The notes: a model not told the origin generated them from the sequence alone. DNA of 64,000 nt from Caballeronia sp031450805 (GCF_031450805.1 NZ_JARTVY010000001.1:1178001-1242000), one strand, 5' to 3'. Shown: positions 11,540-21,026, counted from the stretch's first letter. Made by a program: numbers and translations.

Positions 11540-12406
11540 ATGGCCAAGAAGTCCCCCGCGTCGGTTCCCGGCACGTCCGAACCTTCGAACAAACATGAAA
11601 TTCGTCCCGGTCAGTCGATCGAACTGCTGAAGGAATTGCACATCCTCACGCGCGACGGCAAGATGAACCAGGACAGCCGCCGCAAACTGAAGCAGGTCTA
11701 TCACCTGTTTCAGTTCATCGAACCACTTCTATCCGATGTGCATCAGCACCAGGGTTCCGTATCGCTCGTCGATCACGGCGCGGGGAAGTCATACCTCGGG
11801 TTCATTCTCTACGATCTCTTCTTCAAGACTCTGCGCGATCGGTCACACATCTATGGCATAGAGACGCGTGAAGATCTGGTGAAAAAGTCGGAGGAATTGG
11901 CGAAACGGCTGGAATTCGACGGCATGTCGTTCCTGAATCTGTCGGTGGCCGAATCGATCGACTCGAATCTTCTTCCCGAGACGGTCGACATCGTCACCGC
12001 ATTGCACGCCTGCAACACCGCAACCGACGACGCCATCCACTTCGCTCTGCAGAAGAAAGCGCAGTACATCGTGGTGGTGCCGTGCTGTCAGGCGGAAGTC
12101 GCGTCCGTGCTGCGCAAGAACAAGGGGCACTCGCTGTCGAAGAACGTGCTGACGGAGATGTGGCGGCATCCGCTGCACACGCGCGAGTTCGGCAGTCAGA
12201 TCACGAACGTCCTGCGGTGCCTTCAACTCGAGTCGCACGGCTATCAGGTCAGCGTGACCGAACTGGTCGGATGGGAACATTCGATGAAGAACGAGCTCAT
12301 CATCGCTCAGTTCAAGGACCTGCCGCGCGGCAGGCCGGCACAACGGCTATCGGAAGTGCTGGAAACGCTGGGCCTCGAAGAACTACGCGAGCGCTTCTTC
12401 GCGTAA
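11540..12406 (+). CDS. Class I SAM-dependent methyltransferase
   Basis: This is a protein of about 288 residues with a Rossmann methyltransferase core. SLVDHGAGKSYLGFILYDLF is the cofactor-binding motif I. Acidic IYGIETREDLV follows, and VTALHACNTATDDAI matches the motif region of the Methyltransf_32/METTL25-like group. VVPCCQAE is the cysteine-bearing segment typical of that group. The substrate is unknown. An upstream ATG at 11504 would add 12 residues; neither start has a strong ribosome binding site, and the one at 11540 gives the more usual N-terminus. It converges on the DUF1415 gene with a gap of four bases. Confidence 0.75.
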   Translation: MAKKSPASVPGTSEPSNKHEIRPGQSIELLKELHILTRDGKMNQDSRRKLKQVYHLFQFIEPLLSDVHQHQGSVSLVDHGAGKSYLGFILYDLFFKTLRDRSHIYGIETREDLVKKSEELAKRLEFDGMSFLNLSVAESIDSNLLPETVDIVTALHACNTATDDAIHFALQKKAQYIVVVPCCQAEVASVLRKNKGHSLSKNVLTEMWRHPLHTREFGSQITNVLRCLQLESHGYQVSVTELVGWEHSMKNELIIAQFKDLPRGRPAQRLSEVLETLGLEELRERFFA

Positions 12407-12410
12407 CCGT

Positions 12411-12965
12411 TCAACGTTTGTCCATCCAGGCCCTGAAGCCCTCGTGACCGAGGCGGCGCAGCGTTTCGATGTTGCGCTCATAGATATCGGCGGCGTCGGG
12501 AAACGCCGCGACCGCCCGATCGATGCTCGCCTCACGCAACAGATGGAAGATCGGATACGGCGCGCGATTCGTGTAGTTGTCGATATCGTCCGGCTCGGTG
12601 CCTTCGAACCGATAATGCGGATGGAAGCTCGCGATCTGCAATTCGCCCGCGAGCCCCATGTCGTTCAGCAGACGATCGGCAAAGAAGAGCGCGTCGTTGT
12701 AATCGATGAAGTCGGCGAAGGCGTGCGGCGTGATGAGGAGCGTCGTATCGACCGCTTCCGGATCGCTGTCACGCAGAAGACGCAGTTCGTCCGCCAGTTC
12801 GACCACGATGTCCTCCACGCCTCGCGCTTCGCTCACGACGTAGCGAATCTGTCCCTTCACATGGACGCTCTTGGCGAACGGGCAGAGATTGAGGCCGATT
12901 ACCGCGCGCGTCAGCCAGTGTTGTGTGACCGCGATGACATCGTCGCGCGTGCTTGCATCCATCAT
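12411..12965 (-). CDS. DUF1415 family protein
   Basis: This 184-residue protein has NLCPFAKSVHVKGQIRYVVS near the N-terminus and SFHPHYRFEGTEPDDIDNYT in the middle, both hallmarks of DUF1415. Its function is unknown. Its ATG overlaps the stop codon of the upstream TetR gene in an ATGA arrangement, so the two are transcribed together and probably translationally coupled. Confidence 0.85.
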   Translation of the reverse strand: MMDASTRDDVIAVTQHWLTRAVIGLNLCPFAKSVHVKGQIRYVVSEARGVEDIVVELADELRLLRDSDPEAVDTTLLITPHAFADFIDYNDALFFADRLLNDMGLAGELQIASFHPHYRFEGTEPDDIDNYTNRAPYPIFHLLREASIDRAVAAFPDAADIYERNIETLRRLGHEGFRAWMDKR

Positions 12966-13621
12966 GAGTTTTCCTGATTTCCTTGCTCGATGCGCTTCGA
13001 CGCACATGCCGCATCGATGAGCGTGCGCGCGATGCGCGGCGCGGCGCACAGCGGCCCCGAGCCGGGGCCATAAGTCTGACTGGTCGCGTAGATGCCGTCG
13101 ACCAGCAGCGCCAGCGATTCTGCCAGTTCCTGCGGATTATCCGCGCCCGCCGCCGCCGAGATTTCCACGAAGCGCGACATCACATAACCCTTGTTCTGGT
13201 CGACGAGTTGCCGCGCCGGATGCGCCGGATCGCCGAACTCGCACGCGATGTTGACGAACGGGCACCCGCGATAGTCCGGCGCCGACGCGCGCTTCACCAA
13301 ATCTTCGAACGCCTGAACGAGTTGCTTCGCCGGCTCGCCGGGATGCTTCGCCACGCTCGCCTCGAAGCGGCGGCGAAAGCCGTCGTCCATGCGCTCAAGA
13401 TACGCGACGACGAGTTCGTCCTTCGACGCGAACCGCCGATAGAGACTCATCTTGTTGACGCCCGCGCGCTCGACGACGGCATCGACGCCGACCGCGCGAA
13501 CGCCTTCGCGGTAAAACAACTCCTGGGCTGCGTCGAGCAGTTGTTCCTGCGCGGTCGCGCCATCGGTGCGAACCTGGCGGCGACCCGTGGACTTGGGCTG
13601 ATCGGCGGATGATCGTGTCAA
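12962..13621 (-). CDS. TetR-family transcriptional regulator
   Basis: A helix-turn-helix occupies about residues 30-65, with GVDAVVERAGVNKMSLYRRF as the recognition region, followed by a variable ligand domain containing CPFVNIACEFGDP. A TTG start at 13621 preceded by AGGAAG is preferred. Longer frames would run through the palindromic operator at 13656-13671. It diverges from an MFS transporter and probably represses it and itself through that operator. Confidence 0.83.
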   Translation of the reverse strand: MTRSSADQPKSTGRRQVRTDGATAQEQLLDAAQELFYREGVRAVGVDAVVERAGVNKMSLYRRFASKDELVVAYLERMDDGFRRRFEASVAKHPGEPAKQLVQAFEDLVKRASAPDYRGCPFVNIACEFGDPAHPARQLVDQNKGYVMSRFVEISAAAGADNPQELAESLALLVDGIYATSQTYGPGSGPLCAAPRIARTLIDAACASKRIEQGNQENS

Positions 13622-13655
13622 AGCGCTTCCTCGAAATGTGCGTCGGCCTTGACAT

Positions 13656-13671
13656 GTTACCGATCGGTAAC
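13656..13671. promoter_or_regulatory. Perfect 16-bp palindromic operator
   Basis: GTTACCGATCGGTAAC is a perfect palindrome between the divergent TetR and MFS genes, 35 bases from one start and 70 from the other. Its size, symmetry and position are as expected for a TetR-family operator. Confidence 0.8.
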
Positions 13672-13740
13672 TAAGCTCGCAACTCTGATGTGACAGAGCG
13701 GTCACGAATCTCCACGAAACATAACGAAACCGGAGCGGCG

Positions 13741-15024
13741 ATGAATTGGGTTGCGAGACGGCTGAATGGCCGGATGCATTACGGGTGGATCGCGGTAGGC
13801 GTCGTATTTCTGGTTCTGCTCGCGGCGGCCGGCACGCGCGCGACGCCGAGCGTGATGATGCTTCCGCTCGAAAAGCAATTCGGCTGGTCGCGCGGCACGA
13901 TCTCGCTCGCGATTTCGATCAATCTCGCGCTGTATGGCCTTACCGGCCCGTTCGCCGCCGCCGCGATGCAGCGTTTCGGGGTGCGGCCGACACTGCTTGC
14001 CGCGCTCGCGACGCTGGCTGCGGGCGTCGGCATTTCGTCGATGATGACCGCGCCGTGGCAGATGGTGATCGTGTGGGGCGTGATGGTCGGCGGTGCGACG
14101 GGCGTCGCGGCGCTGACGCTCTCGGCGACGGTGGTGAATCGCTGGTTCACGACGCATCGCGGTCTCGCGATGGGCATCCTCACCGCCAGTTCGGCGACCG
14201 GCCAGCTCGTGTTCCTGCCGTTCCTCGCGTCGCTTTCCGAGCATCACGGCTGGCGGCCGGTGGTGTTCGTCGTCGCGGCCGCAACGGCGCTTGTGTTGCC
14301 GCTCGTCGCGTGGCTCCTTCCGGAGCGTCCCGCGGATCTCGCGTTGCGTCCCGTCGGCGAAACGGCCGAAGCGCCGCCCGGCGCCGCGCCTACACAAAAA
14401 AATCCGATCAAGGTGGCGTTCGGCGCGCTCGGATCGGCGAGCAAGACGCGCGATTTCTGGCTGCTCTTCTTCAGCTTCTTCGTCTGCGGAGCGAGCACGA
14501 ACGGCTACGTCGGCACGCACCTGATCGCGATGTGCTCGGATTACGGCATGACGCAAGTGCAGGGCGCGACGCTTCTCGCCGCAATGGGCATCTTCGATCT
14601 CTTCGGCACGACGCTCTCCGGCTGGCTCTCCGACCGCTTCAACGCGCGGGTGCTGCTGTTCTGGTACTACGGCTTGCGCGGCTTGTCGCTGATTTACTTG
14701 CCGTATGCGTTCGGCATCGATTTCTTCGGCCTGCCGCTCTTCGCGGTGTTCTACGGCCTCGACTGGATCGCCACCGTCCCGCCGACGGTGCGCCTCGCCA
14801 CCGATGTCTACGGCAAGGAATCCGCGCCCATCGTATTCGGCTGGATCGTCGCGGGGCATCAGCTCGGCGCGGCGTTCGCGGCGCTCGGCGGCGGCATGTT
14901 GCGATCGAGCCTCGGGAGCTACACCGTCGCGACGATGATCTCGGGCGGCCTGTGCCTCGTCGCAGCCGTAGCGGTGCTGCGCATCAACCGGGCAGGACGG
15001 GCTGTCGGCGTGGCGGCCACCTGA
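13741..15024 (+). CDS. MFS transporter under TetR control
   Basis: This protein of about 427 residues has 12 predicted membrane segments. HYGWIAVGVVFLVLLAAAGT opens the first helix, and the segments around LPLEKQFGWSRGTISLA and FGTTLSGWLSDRF resemble the monocarboxylate/oxalate-formate type of facilitators. The ATG at 13741 has GGAGCGG upstream. Divergence from the TetR gene suggests export or uptake of a compound sensed by that regulator. The substrate is not evident. Confidence 0.85.
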   Translation: MNWVARRLNGRMHYGWIAVGVVFLVLLAAAGTRATPSVMMLPLEKQFGWSRGTISLAISINLALYGLTGPFAAAAMQRFGVRPTLLAALATLAAGVGISSMMTAPWQMVIVWGVMVGGATGVAALTLSATVVNRWFTTHRGLAMGILTASSATGQLVFLPFLASLSEHHGWRPVVFVVAAATALVLPLVAWLLPERPADLALRPVGETAEAPPGAAPTQKNPIKVAFGALGSASKTRDFWLLFFSFFVCGASTNGYVGTHLIAMCSDYGMTQVQGATLLAAMGIFDLFGTTLSGWLSDRFNARVLLFWYYGLRGLSLIYLPYAFGIDFFGLPLFAVFYGLDWIATVPPTVRLATDVYGKESAPIVFGWIVAGHQLGAAFAALGGGMLRSSLGSYTVATMISGGLCLVAAVAVLRINRAGRAVGVAAT

Positions 15025-15115
15025 TGCCCACAGCCTTGTTCTATGCTTGTCGTCGGAGCGGCGCGCCGTTTGCCGAAGCGCGCCGCACGTCTTTCAACGA
15101 ACGAGGACTGACGCC

Positions 15116-15712
15116 ATGAGTGCGAAACCCGCTCCGACCGATGTCGACATCCACGAACTGATCGCCGGCCGATGGAGCCCGCGCGCGTATGCCGGGGAGC
15201 CCGTCGACCGTGCGCAGTTGCATCGGCTGCTGGAGGCGGCGCGCTGGGCGCCGTCTTCCAACAATCTGCAGCCGTGGCGGTTCATCGTTTTCGACCGTCA
15301 TCGCGATGACGCCGCGTTCCAGCGCGCGTTCGCCACGCTCGCACCGTCCAACCAGACATGGAATGCAAACGTGCCGGTGCTGATCTGCGTCGCGGCGTCG
15401 ACGCTCACGCCCAGAGGCGAGCCGAACCGCACGGCGGCTTATGACACCGGCGCCGCGGCGATGGCGCTCGTGCTTCAGGCACACGCGATGGGCCTCGCGA
15501 CGCATCAGATGGGCGGCTTCGACCGCGACGCTTTCCGTGCCGCCTTCTCGATTCCCGAAGACGCGCAACTTGTCGCGATGATCGCAATCGGCCATCACGG
15601 CGACGCAAGCCAGCTCGACGACGCGTTGCGCGAGCGCGAAGCCGCGCCGCGAGCGCGTCGCGCCATCGGCGAGACGGCATTCGACGGCGCGTGGGGCAAG
15701 GCGTTCGACTGA
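15116..15712 (+). CDS. Nitroreductase family protein
   Basis: The 198-residue protein has the FMN-binding signatures of the nitroreductase fold: RWSPRAYAGEPV near the N-terminus, ARWAPSSNNLQPWRF, and GAAAMALVLQAHAMGLATH in the middle. Such enzymes reduce nitro compounds, quinones or enones with NAD(P)H. The ATG at 15116 follows ACGAGGA at suitable spacing. It converges on the next MFS gene with an 11-base gap. Confidence 0.87.
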   Translation: MSAKPAPTDVDIHELIAGRWSPRAYAGEPVDRAQLHRLLEAARWAPSSNNLQPWRFIVFDRHRDDAAFQRAFATLAPSNQTWNANVPVLICVAASTLTPRGEPNRTAAYDTGAAAMALVLQAHAMGLATHQMGGFDRDAFRAAFSIPEDAQLVAMIAIGHHGDASQLDDALREREAAPRARRAIGETAFDGAWGKAFD

Positions 15713-15723
15713 GTGAGCGCCGG

Positions 15724-17211
15724 TCAGTGTTCGTCGGCGGCGGAAAGCGGACGCGCCACGTCTTCGAGCGATTTGCGCTCCGCCGCGACGCCCCAGATGC
15801 CGGCCACGACCGCCGCTGCCAGCATCAGCGCCGAGCCGATCAGATAGCCGGCGAAGACCGCGCTTCGCTCGTGCGTGTCGATCAGCCGCCCGAAGAGCGT
15901 CGGCCCGATGATCCCGCCGAGCGCGGTGCCAAATGCGTAGAAGACCGCGATCGCGAGTGCGCGGATCTCCAGCGGAAAGGTTTCGCTCACGGTCAGATAC
16001 GCCGAACTCGCCGCCGCGGAGGCAAAGAAGAAAATCACCATCCACGCGATCGTCTGCGTCGTGACCGTGAGCAGGCCCTGCGTGAACATCCAGCCGCTCA
16101 GCGTCAGCAGCACGCCCGAGATGGCATACGTGAAAGCGATCATGCGACGCCGGCCCAGCACGTCGAACAAGCGGCCGAGCAGCAGCGGGCCGAGAAAGTT
16201 GCCGGCGGCGAACGGCAGCACGTACCAGCCGATGTGATCGCCCGGCACGTGGTAGAAGTCCGTCAGCACGAGCGCGTACGTGAAGAAGATCGCGTTGTAG
16301 AAGAACGCCTGCGCGGTCATCAACGTCAGCCCGACGAGCGAACGCCGCCGGTGCGCGTGGAAAAGCGTATGGGCGACTTCCGCGAGCGGCGTGTGGTCGC
16401 GCGCGCGCAGCCGTAGCGGCTTGACGGGCGCACGGGCAATTTCCACGCCTCGCTCCTGAAACTCCGCTTCGATTCCTTCGACGATCCTCCGTGCCTCGTC
16501 GGCCCGGTTATGCGTGATGAGCCAGCGCGGACTTTCGGGCACCCACATCCGCATGAAAAGCACCGTGAGCCCGAGCAGCGCGCCGATCAGGAAGCAGGCG
16601 CGCCAGCCCCAGTCGGACGGGAGCATCGCAGGATCGAGCAGCACGATCGACCCGGCAGCGCCGATGCCCGCGCCGACCCAGAACGTCCCGTTGATGGCAA
16701 GATCGGTCCAGCCGCGCAGCCGGGCGGGCGTGAACTCCTGGATCGTCGAGTTGATGGCCGTGTATTCGCCGCCGATGCCCGCGCCGGTCAGAAAACGAAA
16801 CAGCACGAACGACGCGAGGTTCCAGGAGAACGCGGTTGCAGCGGTGGCGGCGACATAGAGGAAAAGGGTGATAAAAAATAGCTTGCGGCGGCCGAGCCGG
16901 TCCGTGAGCCAGCCGAAGCCGAGCGCGCCCAGCACCGCGCCCGCGATATACGCGCTCCCGGCAATGCCGACATCCGCGTTGGAGAACTGGAGCGCCGGAC
17001 TCGTCTTCAGCGCGCTCGCGACCGCGCCTGCCAACGTCACTTCCAGGCCATCGAGCAACCAGGTGACGCCGAGCGCCATGACGATCAGCGTGTGGAAGCG
17101 TCCCCACGGCAGGCGGTCGAGCCGGCCGGGCAAATCGGTTTCGATGATGCCGGCCCGATCGCTCGATGCGGCTGCCGGCCGGTTGTCTTGCGGTGTGGTT
17201 GTCTCGTTCAT
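15724..17211 (-). CDS. MFS transporter, sugar-porter type
   Basis: This protein of about 495 residues has 12 membrane segments and the family motifs GWLTDRLGRRKLF after helix 2 and VPESPRWLI after helix 6, typical of the sugar (and other) transporter group. A short charged N-terminal tail precedes helix 1. The ATG at 17211 gives the family-like start; in-frame starts at 17241 (ATG) and 17253 (TTG) are also possible, and no strong ribosome binding site decides. It diverges from the Hsp70-like gene. The substrate is unknown. Confidence 0.83.
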   Translation of the reverse strand: MNETTTPQDNRPAAASSDRAGIIETDLPGRLDRLPWGRFHTLIVMALGVTWLLDGLEVTLAGAVASALKTSPALQFSNADVGIAGSAYIAGAVLGALGFGWLTDRLGRRKLFFITLFLYVAATAATAFSWNLASFVLFRFLTGAGIGGEYTAINSTIQEFTPARLRGWTDLAINGTFWVGAGIGAAGSIVLLDPAMLPSDWGWRACFLIGALLGLTVLFMRMWVPESPRWLITHNRADEARRIVEGIEAEFQERGVEIARAPVKPLRLRARDHTPLAEVAHTLFHAHRRRSLVGLTLMTAQAFFYNAIFFTYALVLTDFYHVPGDHIGWYVLPFAAGNFLGPLLLGRLFDVLGRRRMIAFTYAISGVLLTLSGWMFTQGLLTVTTQTIAWMVIFFFASAAASSAYLTVSETFPLEIRALAIAVFYAFGTALGGIIGPTLFGRLIDTHERSAVFAGYLIGSALMLAAAVVAGIWGVAAERKSLEDVARPLSAADEH

Positions 17212-17393
17212 GAAGTCGGGGCGTCCCCTTGTGAACTGCATGGCGGCGAGCAAGGTGCATTCCGCTCTGGTGAGAGGAATGCGGTCAGTTTATATTTATC
17301 TTGGCTGCGATTGATGCGTCTCTCCGAACGTGTTAAAAACGCCGTCCACGTTTTTGATATGCGGTGTCGCAGGCTGACGCCGCCGCGACTTCC

Positions 17394-18644
17394 ATGACCT
17401 ACTGCGCGATCGATTTCGGCACGTCGAATTCCGCCGTTGCCTTGCCCGACGGCCTGCGGATGCGGCTCGCGCCCGTCGAGGGCGACGCGACGACCCTGCC
17501 GACCGCCGTGTTCTTCAACACCGACGAGGACAACCAGTCGTATGGCCGCGCGGCGCTCGAGGCGTACATCGACGGCTTCGACGGCCGTCTGATGCGCTCG
17601 ATGAAGAGCATTCTCGGCTCGCCCCTCGCGGAAAACGTCACCGATCTCGGCGACGGCTCCGCGATCAAGTACACCGATGTGATCACGCTGTTTTTGCAGC
17701 ATCTGAAGCAAAAGGCGCAGGCGGTCGCCGCCGAACCGCTGACGCGCGCGGTGCTCGGCCGCCCTGTGTTTTTCGTCGACGACGATCCGCGCGCCGACCG
17801 CATGGCGCAGAACCAGCTCGAAGCGTGCGCGCACGCCGTCGGGTTCCGCGAGATCGAGTTCCAGTACGAACCGATCGCCGCCGCGTTCGACTACGAGGCG
17901 CGTCTCACGCAGGAAGGGCTGGTTCTCGTTGCCGACATCGGCGGGGGCACGTCGGACTTCTCGCTCGTGCGCGTCGGGCCTGAACGTGCGCGTCGTCTGG
18001 ATCGGAAAAGCGATGTGCTCGCGCATCACGGCGTCCACGTGGCCGGAACCGATTTCGACCGGCGCGTCGAACTGGCGACCATTCTTCGCCAGCTCGGTTA
18101 TCAGGCGCTCGATCCGCAGGGCCGCGAAGTGCCGAACCGCGTGTACTTCGACCTCGCGACCTGGCACTTGATCAACACGGTCTACGCGCCGAAGCGCGTC
18201 GGCGAATTACGGCTGATGCGCCATCTCTACGTCGAGCCGCGTCACCACGACCGGCTGATGCGCGTCGTCGATCGACGGCTCGGCCATGCGCTCACCGCGC
18301 ACGCGGAGGAGGCGAAAATCGACGTATCGGCGGGCGGTGCGACCGAGATCGACATGGAGGAAATCGAGGAGGCGCTGCGCGTGCCGTTCGACGAGCAGCA
18401 ATTGATCGATGCGGGCCAGGACGAAACGCGGCGCATCGTCGAGACCGCGCTCGAAACGGTGAAACGCGCGGGCGTCGGCCCGGCGGACGTGGGAGCGGTC
18501 TACTTCACCGGCGGCACGACCGGTCTGCGTTTTCTGTCGGATGCGCTGGCGGCGGCGTTTCCGGGCGCGCAGGCCGTGTTCGGCGACCGGCTGGCCAGCG
18601 TGGCGACGGGCCTCGGCATCTACGCGCAACGCGTATTCGCCTGA
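17394..18644 (+). CDS. Hsp70/actin-fold family protein, YegD-like
   Basis: The 416-residue protein begins with the phosphate-1 motif DFGTSNSAVALP and has ADIGGGTSDFSLV as phosphate-2 and YFTGGTTGL as the adenosine motif, so it has a complete ATPase domain. Like E. coli YegD, it lacks the substrate-binding C-terminal part of DnaK. Its role is unknown, possibly chaperone-like. It is a single gene followed by a bidirectional terminator. Confidence 0.87.
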   Translation: MTYCAIDFGTSNSAVALPDGLRMRLAPVEGDATTLPTAVFFNTDEDNQSYGRAALEAYIDGFDGRLMRSMKSILGSPLAENVTDLGDGSAIKYTDVITLFLQHLKQKAQAVAAEPLTRAVLGRPVFFVDDDPRADRMAQNQLEACAHAVGFREIEFQYEPIAAAFDYEARLTQEGLVLVADIGGGTSDFSLVRVGPERARRLDRKSDVLAHHGVHVAGTDFDRRVELATILRQLGYQALDPQGREVPNRVYFDLATWHLINTVYAPKRVGELRLMRHLYVEPRHHDRLMRVVDRRLGHALTAHAEEAKIDVSAGGATEIDMEEIEEALRVPFDEQQLIDAGQDETRRIVETALETVKRAGVGPADVGAVYFTGGTTGLRFLSDALAAAFPGAQAVFGDRLASVATGLGIYAQRVFA

Positions 18645-18679
18645 AGAAGGAAAGCGGCGGAAAACGGCGCTCCAATGCA

Positions 18680-18703
18680 AAAACCCCGCATACGCGGGGT
18701 TTT
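18680..18703. terminator. Bidirectional terminator between the Hsp70-like and cold-shock genes
   Basis: CCCCGC (18684-18689) and GCGGGG (18694-18699) are flanked by AAAA and TTTT, so the hairpin works on both strands. It serves the converging genes on either side. Confidence 0.85.
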
Positions 18704-18720
18704 CTCTGAACTCAGCGGGC

Positions 18721-18924
18721 TTAGGCCGGCTTGATGTTCGCAGCTTGCTTGCCCTTCGGGCCAGTCTTCACTTCATAGGTAACCTTCTGGTTTTCCTGAA
18801 GCGTCTTGAAGCCTTCGATGCGGATTTCCGAGAAGTGCGCGAACAGGTCTTCGCCGCCGCCATCCGGGGTGATGAAGCCAAAGCCCTTTGCGTCATTGAA
18901 CCACTTGACGGTACCGGTTTCCAT
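18721..18924 (-). CDS. Cold-shock domain protein
   Basis: This 67-residue protein is a single cold-shock domain. It has the RNP1 motif KGFGFITP and the RNP2 segment DLFAHFSEI, and starts METGTVKWFNDA. It binds single-stranded nucleic acid as an RNA chaperone. The frame is open further upstream, but that part is the leader. A strong promoter at 19071-19099 places the transcript start about 140 bases before the ATG. Confidence 0.95.
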   Translation of the reverse strand: METGTVKWFNDAKGFGFITPDGGGEDLFAHFSEIRIEGFKTLQENQKVTYEVKTGPKGKQAANIKPA

Positions 18925-19099
18925 ATTACTTATTCCAAAAAATTTGATGATTAAGGCCGAAGCCAGGGGTGCATGAAAATCAAGGAAGGGGCAATGGGAC
19001 CAACCGGAGTACCGTAATGGCGAACTACGAAAGAACCACTTCACTCGCCACTTGAAATCCTGCAAGAAGGTTTATACGGCGAAACCATTTCGCGGTCAA
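18925..19099 (-). promoter_or_regulatory. Promoter and long leader of the cold-shock gene
   Basis: On the minus strand, TTGACC (19094-19099) and TATAAA (19071-19076) are separated by 17 bases, a near-consensus sigma-70 promoter. Transcription would start near 19064 and give a leader of about 140 bases, matching the long regulatory leaders of cspA-type genes. The remaining stretch to 19378 holds no gene. An inverted TTGCAC/GTGCAA pair lies at 19218-19241. Confidence 0.7.
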
Positions 19100-19378
19100 A
19101 TAATATCCGACAACGCTGAGGGGGTTTTTGAGACAGTCCCCGAGCGCTCGCCCATATCCCGGTTCGTCGCTGGACTTTCGTCAGATGGTCTCCGAAAAAA
19201 GGTGTTTCCTGACAGCCTTGCACTGCATTAGAAAGGTGCAACCGTTAAACTACGCGCCTTCGTTAAGAAGAGTTGCACCAGCGTCGCTGGATCGCCGGAT
19301 CGGTTGCCGGCATCCCGGCGGATGCGGCCGCTTAGCCGTGTTCGACTCGCGTGCGACGCGAGACATTGGAGAAGGATA

Positions 19379-20971
19379 GTGAAGAGTTCGATTCAAAGAA
19401 ATATCGGGCCGTGGGCGCTGATGCTGACCGGTCTTGGGTCCATCATCGGTTCCGGGTGGCTGTTCGGAGCGTGGAAAGCATCGCAGATCGCCGGGCCCGC
19501 CGCGATTTGCGCCTGGGTGATCGGCGCGGTCGTCATCCTGGCTATCGCGCTGACCTACGCGGAACTGGGCGCCATGTTCCCGGAGTCCGGTGGCATGGTG
19601 CGCTACGCGCGCTACTCGCACGGCGCACTCGTCGGCTTTATCGCGGCGTGGGCCAACTGGATCGCGATCGTTTCCGTCATTCCGATCGAAGCGGAGGCGT
19701 CGATCCAGTACATGAGCACGTGGCCCTACGAATGGGCGCACGAGCTGTTCGTCAACGACACGCTGACGACGAGCGGCCTCGCGCTGTCCGCGTTGCTCGT
19801 CATCATTTACTTCATGCTGAACTACTGGGGCGTGAAGGTCTTCGCGCGCGCGAACACCGCCATCACGATCTTCAAGTTCCTGATTCCGGGCGCGACCATC
19901 GCCGGCCTCGTCTTCTCCGGCTTCCATGCCGAGAACTTCGGCACCGTGTCGAACTTCGCGCCGTACGGCTGGCCCGCAGTGCTGACAGCCGTCGCGACGA
20001 GCGGCATCGTGTTCAGCTTCAACGGCTTCCAGAGCCCGGTGAACCTGGCCGGTGAAGCGCGTCATCCGGCGCGCAGCGTGCCGTTCGCGGTCGTCGGATC
20101 GATTCTGATCGCGCTCGTGATCTACGTGCTGCTGCAAGTCGCGTACATCGGCGCGGTGAACCCGAACGACGTGGCGCTCGGCTGGAAGCACTTCCACTTC
20201 GCGTCGCCGTTCGCGGAACTGGCCATCGCGCTGAACCTGAACTGGCTGGCCGTCCTGCTTTACATCGACGCCTTTGTCAGCCCGAGCGGCACCGGCACGA
20301 CTTATATGGCGACGACCACCCGCATGATCTACGCGATGGAGCGCAACAACACGATGCCGAAGATGTTCGGCAACGTGCATCCGTTCTACGGCGTGCCGCG
20401 TCAGGCGATGTGGTTCAACCTGATCGTCTCGTTCATCTTCATGTTCTTCTTCCGTGGCTGGGGCACGCTCGCCGCGGTCATCTCGGTGGCGACGGTCATT
20501 TCCTACCTGACCGGCCCGATCAGCCTGATGGCGCTGCGCCGCTCGGCGCCCGACCTGGATCGTCCGCTGACGCTGCCGCTGATGGGCGTGATCGCGCCGT
20601 TCGCGTTCGTGTGCGCGTCGCTCGTGCTGTACTGGGCGAAGTGGCCGCTGACGGGCGAGATCATTCTGCTGATGGTCGTCGCGCTGCCCGTGTACTTCTA
20701 CTATCAGGGCAAGACGGGCTTTGCCGGCTGGAGCCGCGATCTCAAGGCGGCATGGTGGCTGATCGGCTATCTCCCGTCGATGGCGGTGATGTCGCTCGTC
20801 GGCAGCAAGGAATTCGGCGGAAGCGGGCTTCTTCCGTACGGCTGGGACATGGCCTGCGTGGCCGTGCTTTCGCTGATCTTCTATTACTGGGGCGTGCACA
20901 CCGGGTATCGCACCGATTACCTCGATGAACGCGAGAGCCGCGACGACATTCTTCACGAAGTCGGCGCGTAA
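19379..20971 (+). CDS. APC-family amino acid permease
   Basis: The 530-residue protein has 12 or more hydrophobic segments. The first carries LTGLGSIIGSGWLFG, the unwound substrate-binding helix of amino acid-polyamine-organocation transporters. AELGAMFPESGGMVRYA follows helix 2 as usual. The GTG at 19379 is taken as start because GGAGAAGGA lies immediately upstream and the hydrophobic domain begins soon after. The substrate cannot be read from sequence. It is a single gene followed by a terminator. Confidence 0.87.
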   Translation: MKSSIQRNIGPWALMLTGLGSIIGSGWLFGAWKASQIAGPAAICAWVIGAVVILAIALTYAELGAMFPESGGMVRYARYSHGALVGFIAAWANWIAIVSVIPIEAEASIQYMSTWPYEWAHELFVNDTLTTSGLALSALLVIIYFMLNYWGVKVFARANTAITIFKFLIPGATIAGLVFSGFHAENFGTVSNFAPYGWPAVLTAVATSGIVFSFNGFQSPVNLAGEARHPARSVPFAVVGSILIALVIYVLLQVAYIGAVNPNDVALGWKHFHFASPFAELAIALNLNWLAVLLYIDAFVSPSGTGTTYMATTTRMIYAMERNNTMPKMFGNVHPFYGVPRQAMWFNLIVSFIFMFFFRGWGTLAAVISVATVISYLTGPISLMALRRSAPDLDRPLTLPLMGVIAPFAFVCASLVLYWAKWPLTGEIILLMVVALPVYFYYQGKTGFAGWSRDLKAAWWLIGYLPSMAVMSLVGSKEFGGSGLLPYGWDMACVAVLSLIFYYWGVHTGYRTDYLDERESRDDILHEVGA

Positions 20972-20990
20972 ATCTCCGCTGCAATAGAAC

Positions 20991-21026
20991 GAAGCCCGCC
21001 CGAGCGATCCGGCGGGCTTCTTCGTT
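20991..21026. terminator. Terminator after the APC permease
   Basis: GAAGCCCGCC (20991-21000) pairs perfectly with GGCGGGCTTC (21011-21020), and TTCGTTTT follows. It may also serve the leftward ygiD gene whose stop is at 21039. Confidence 0.8.

Noticed and set aside
19218..19241. Inverted TTGCAC/GTGCAA pair upstream of the APC permease
   Set aside because: Six-base arms with a 12-base spacer and no further symmetry are weak; kept only as a note in the intergenic description.
19250..20956. A 568-codon minus-strand frame
   Set aside because: It is antisense to the APC permease, very rich in Arg, His and Asp, with no family signature.
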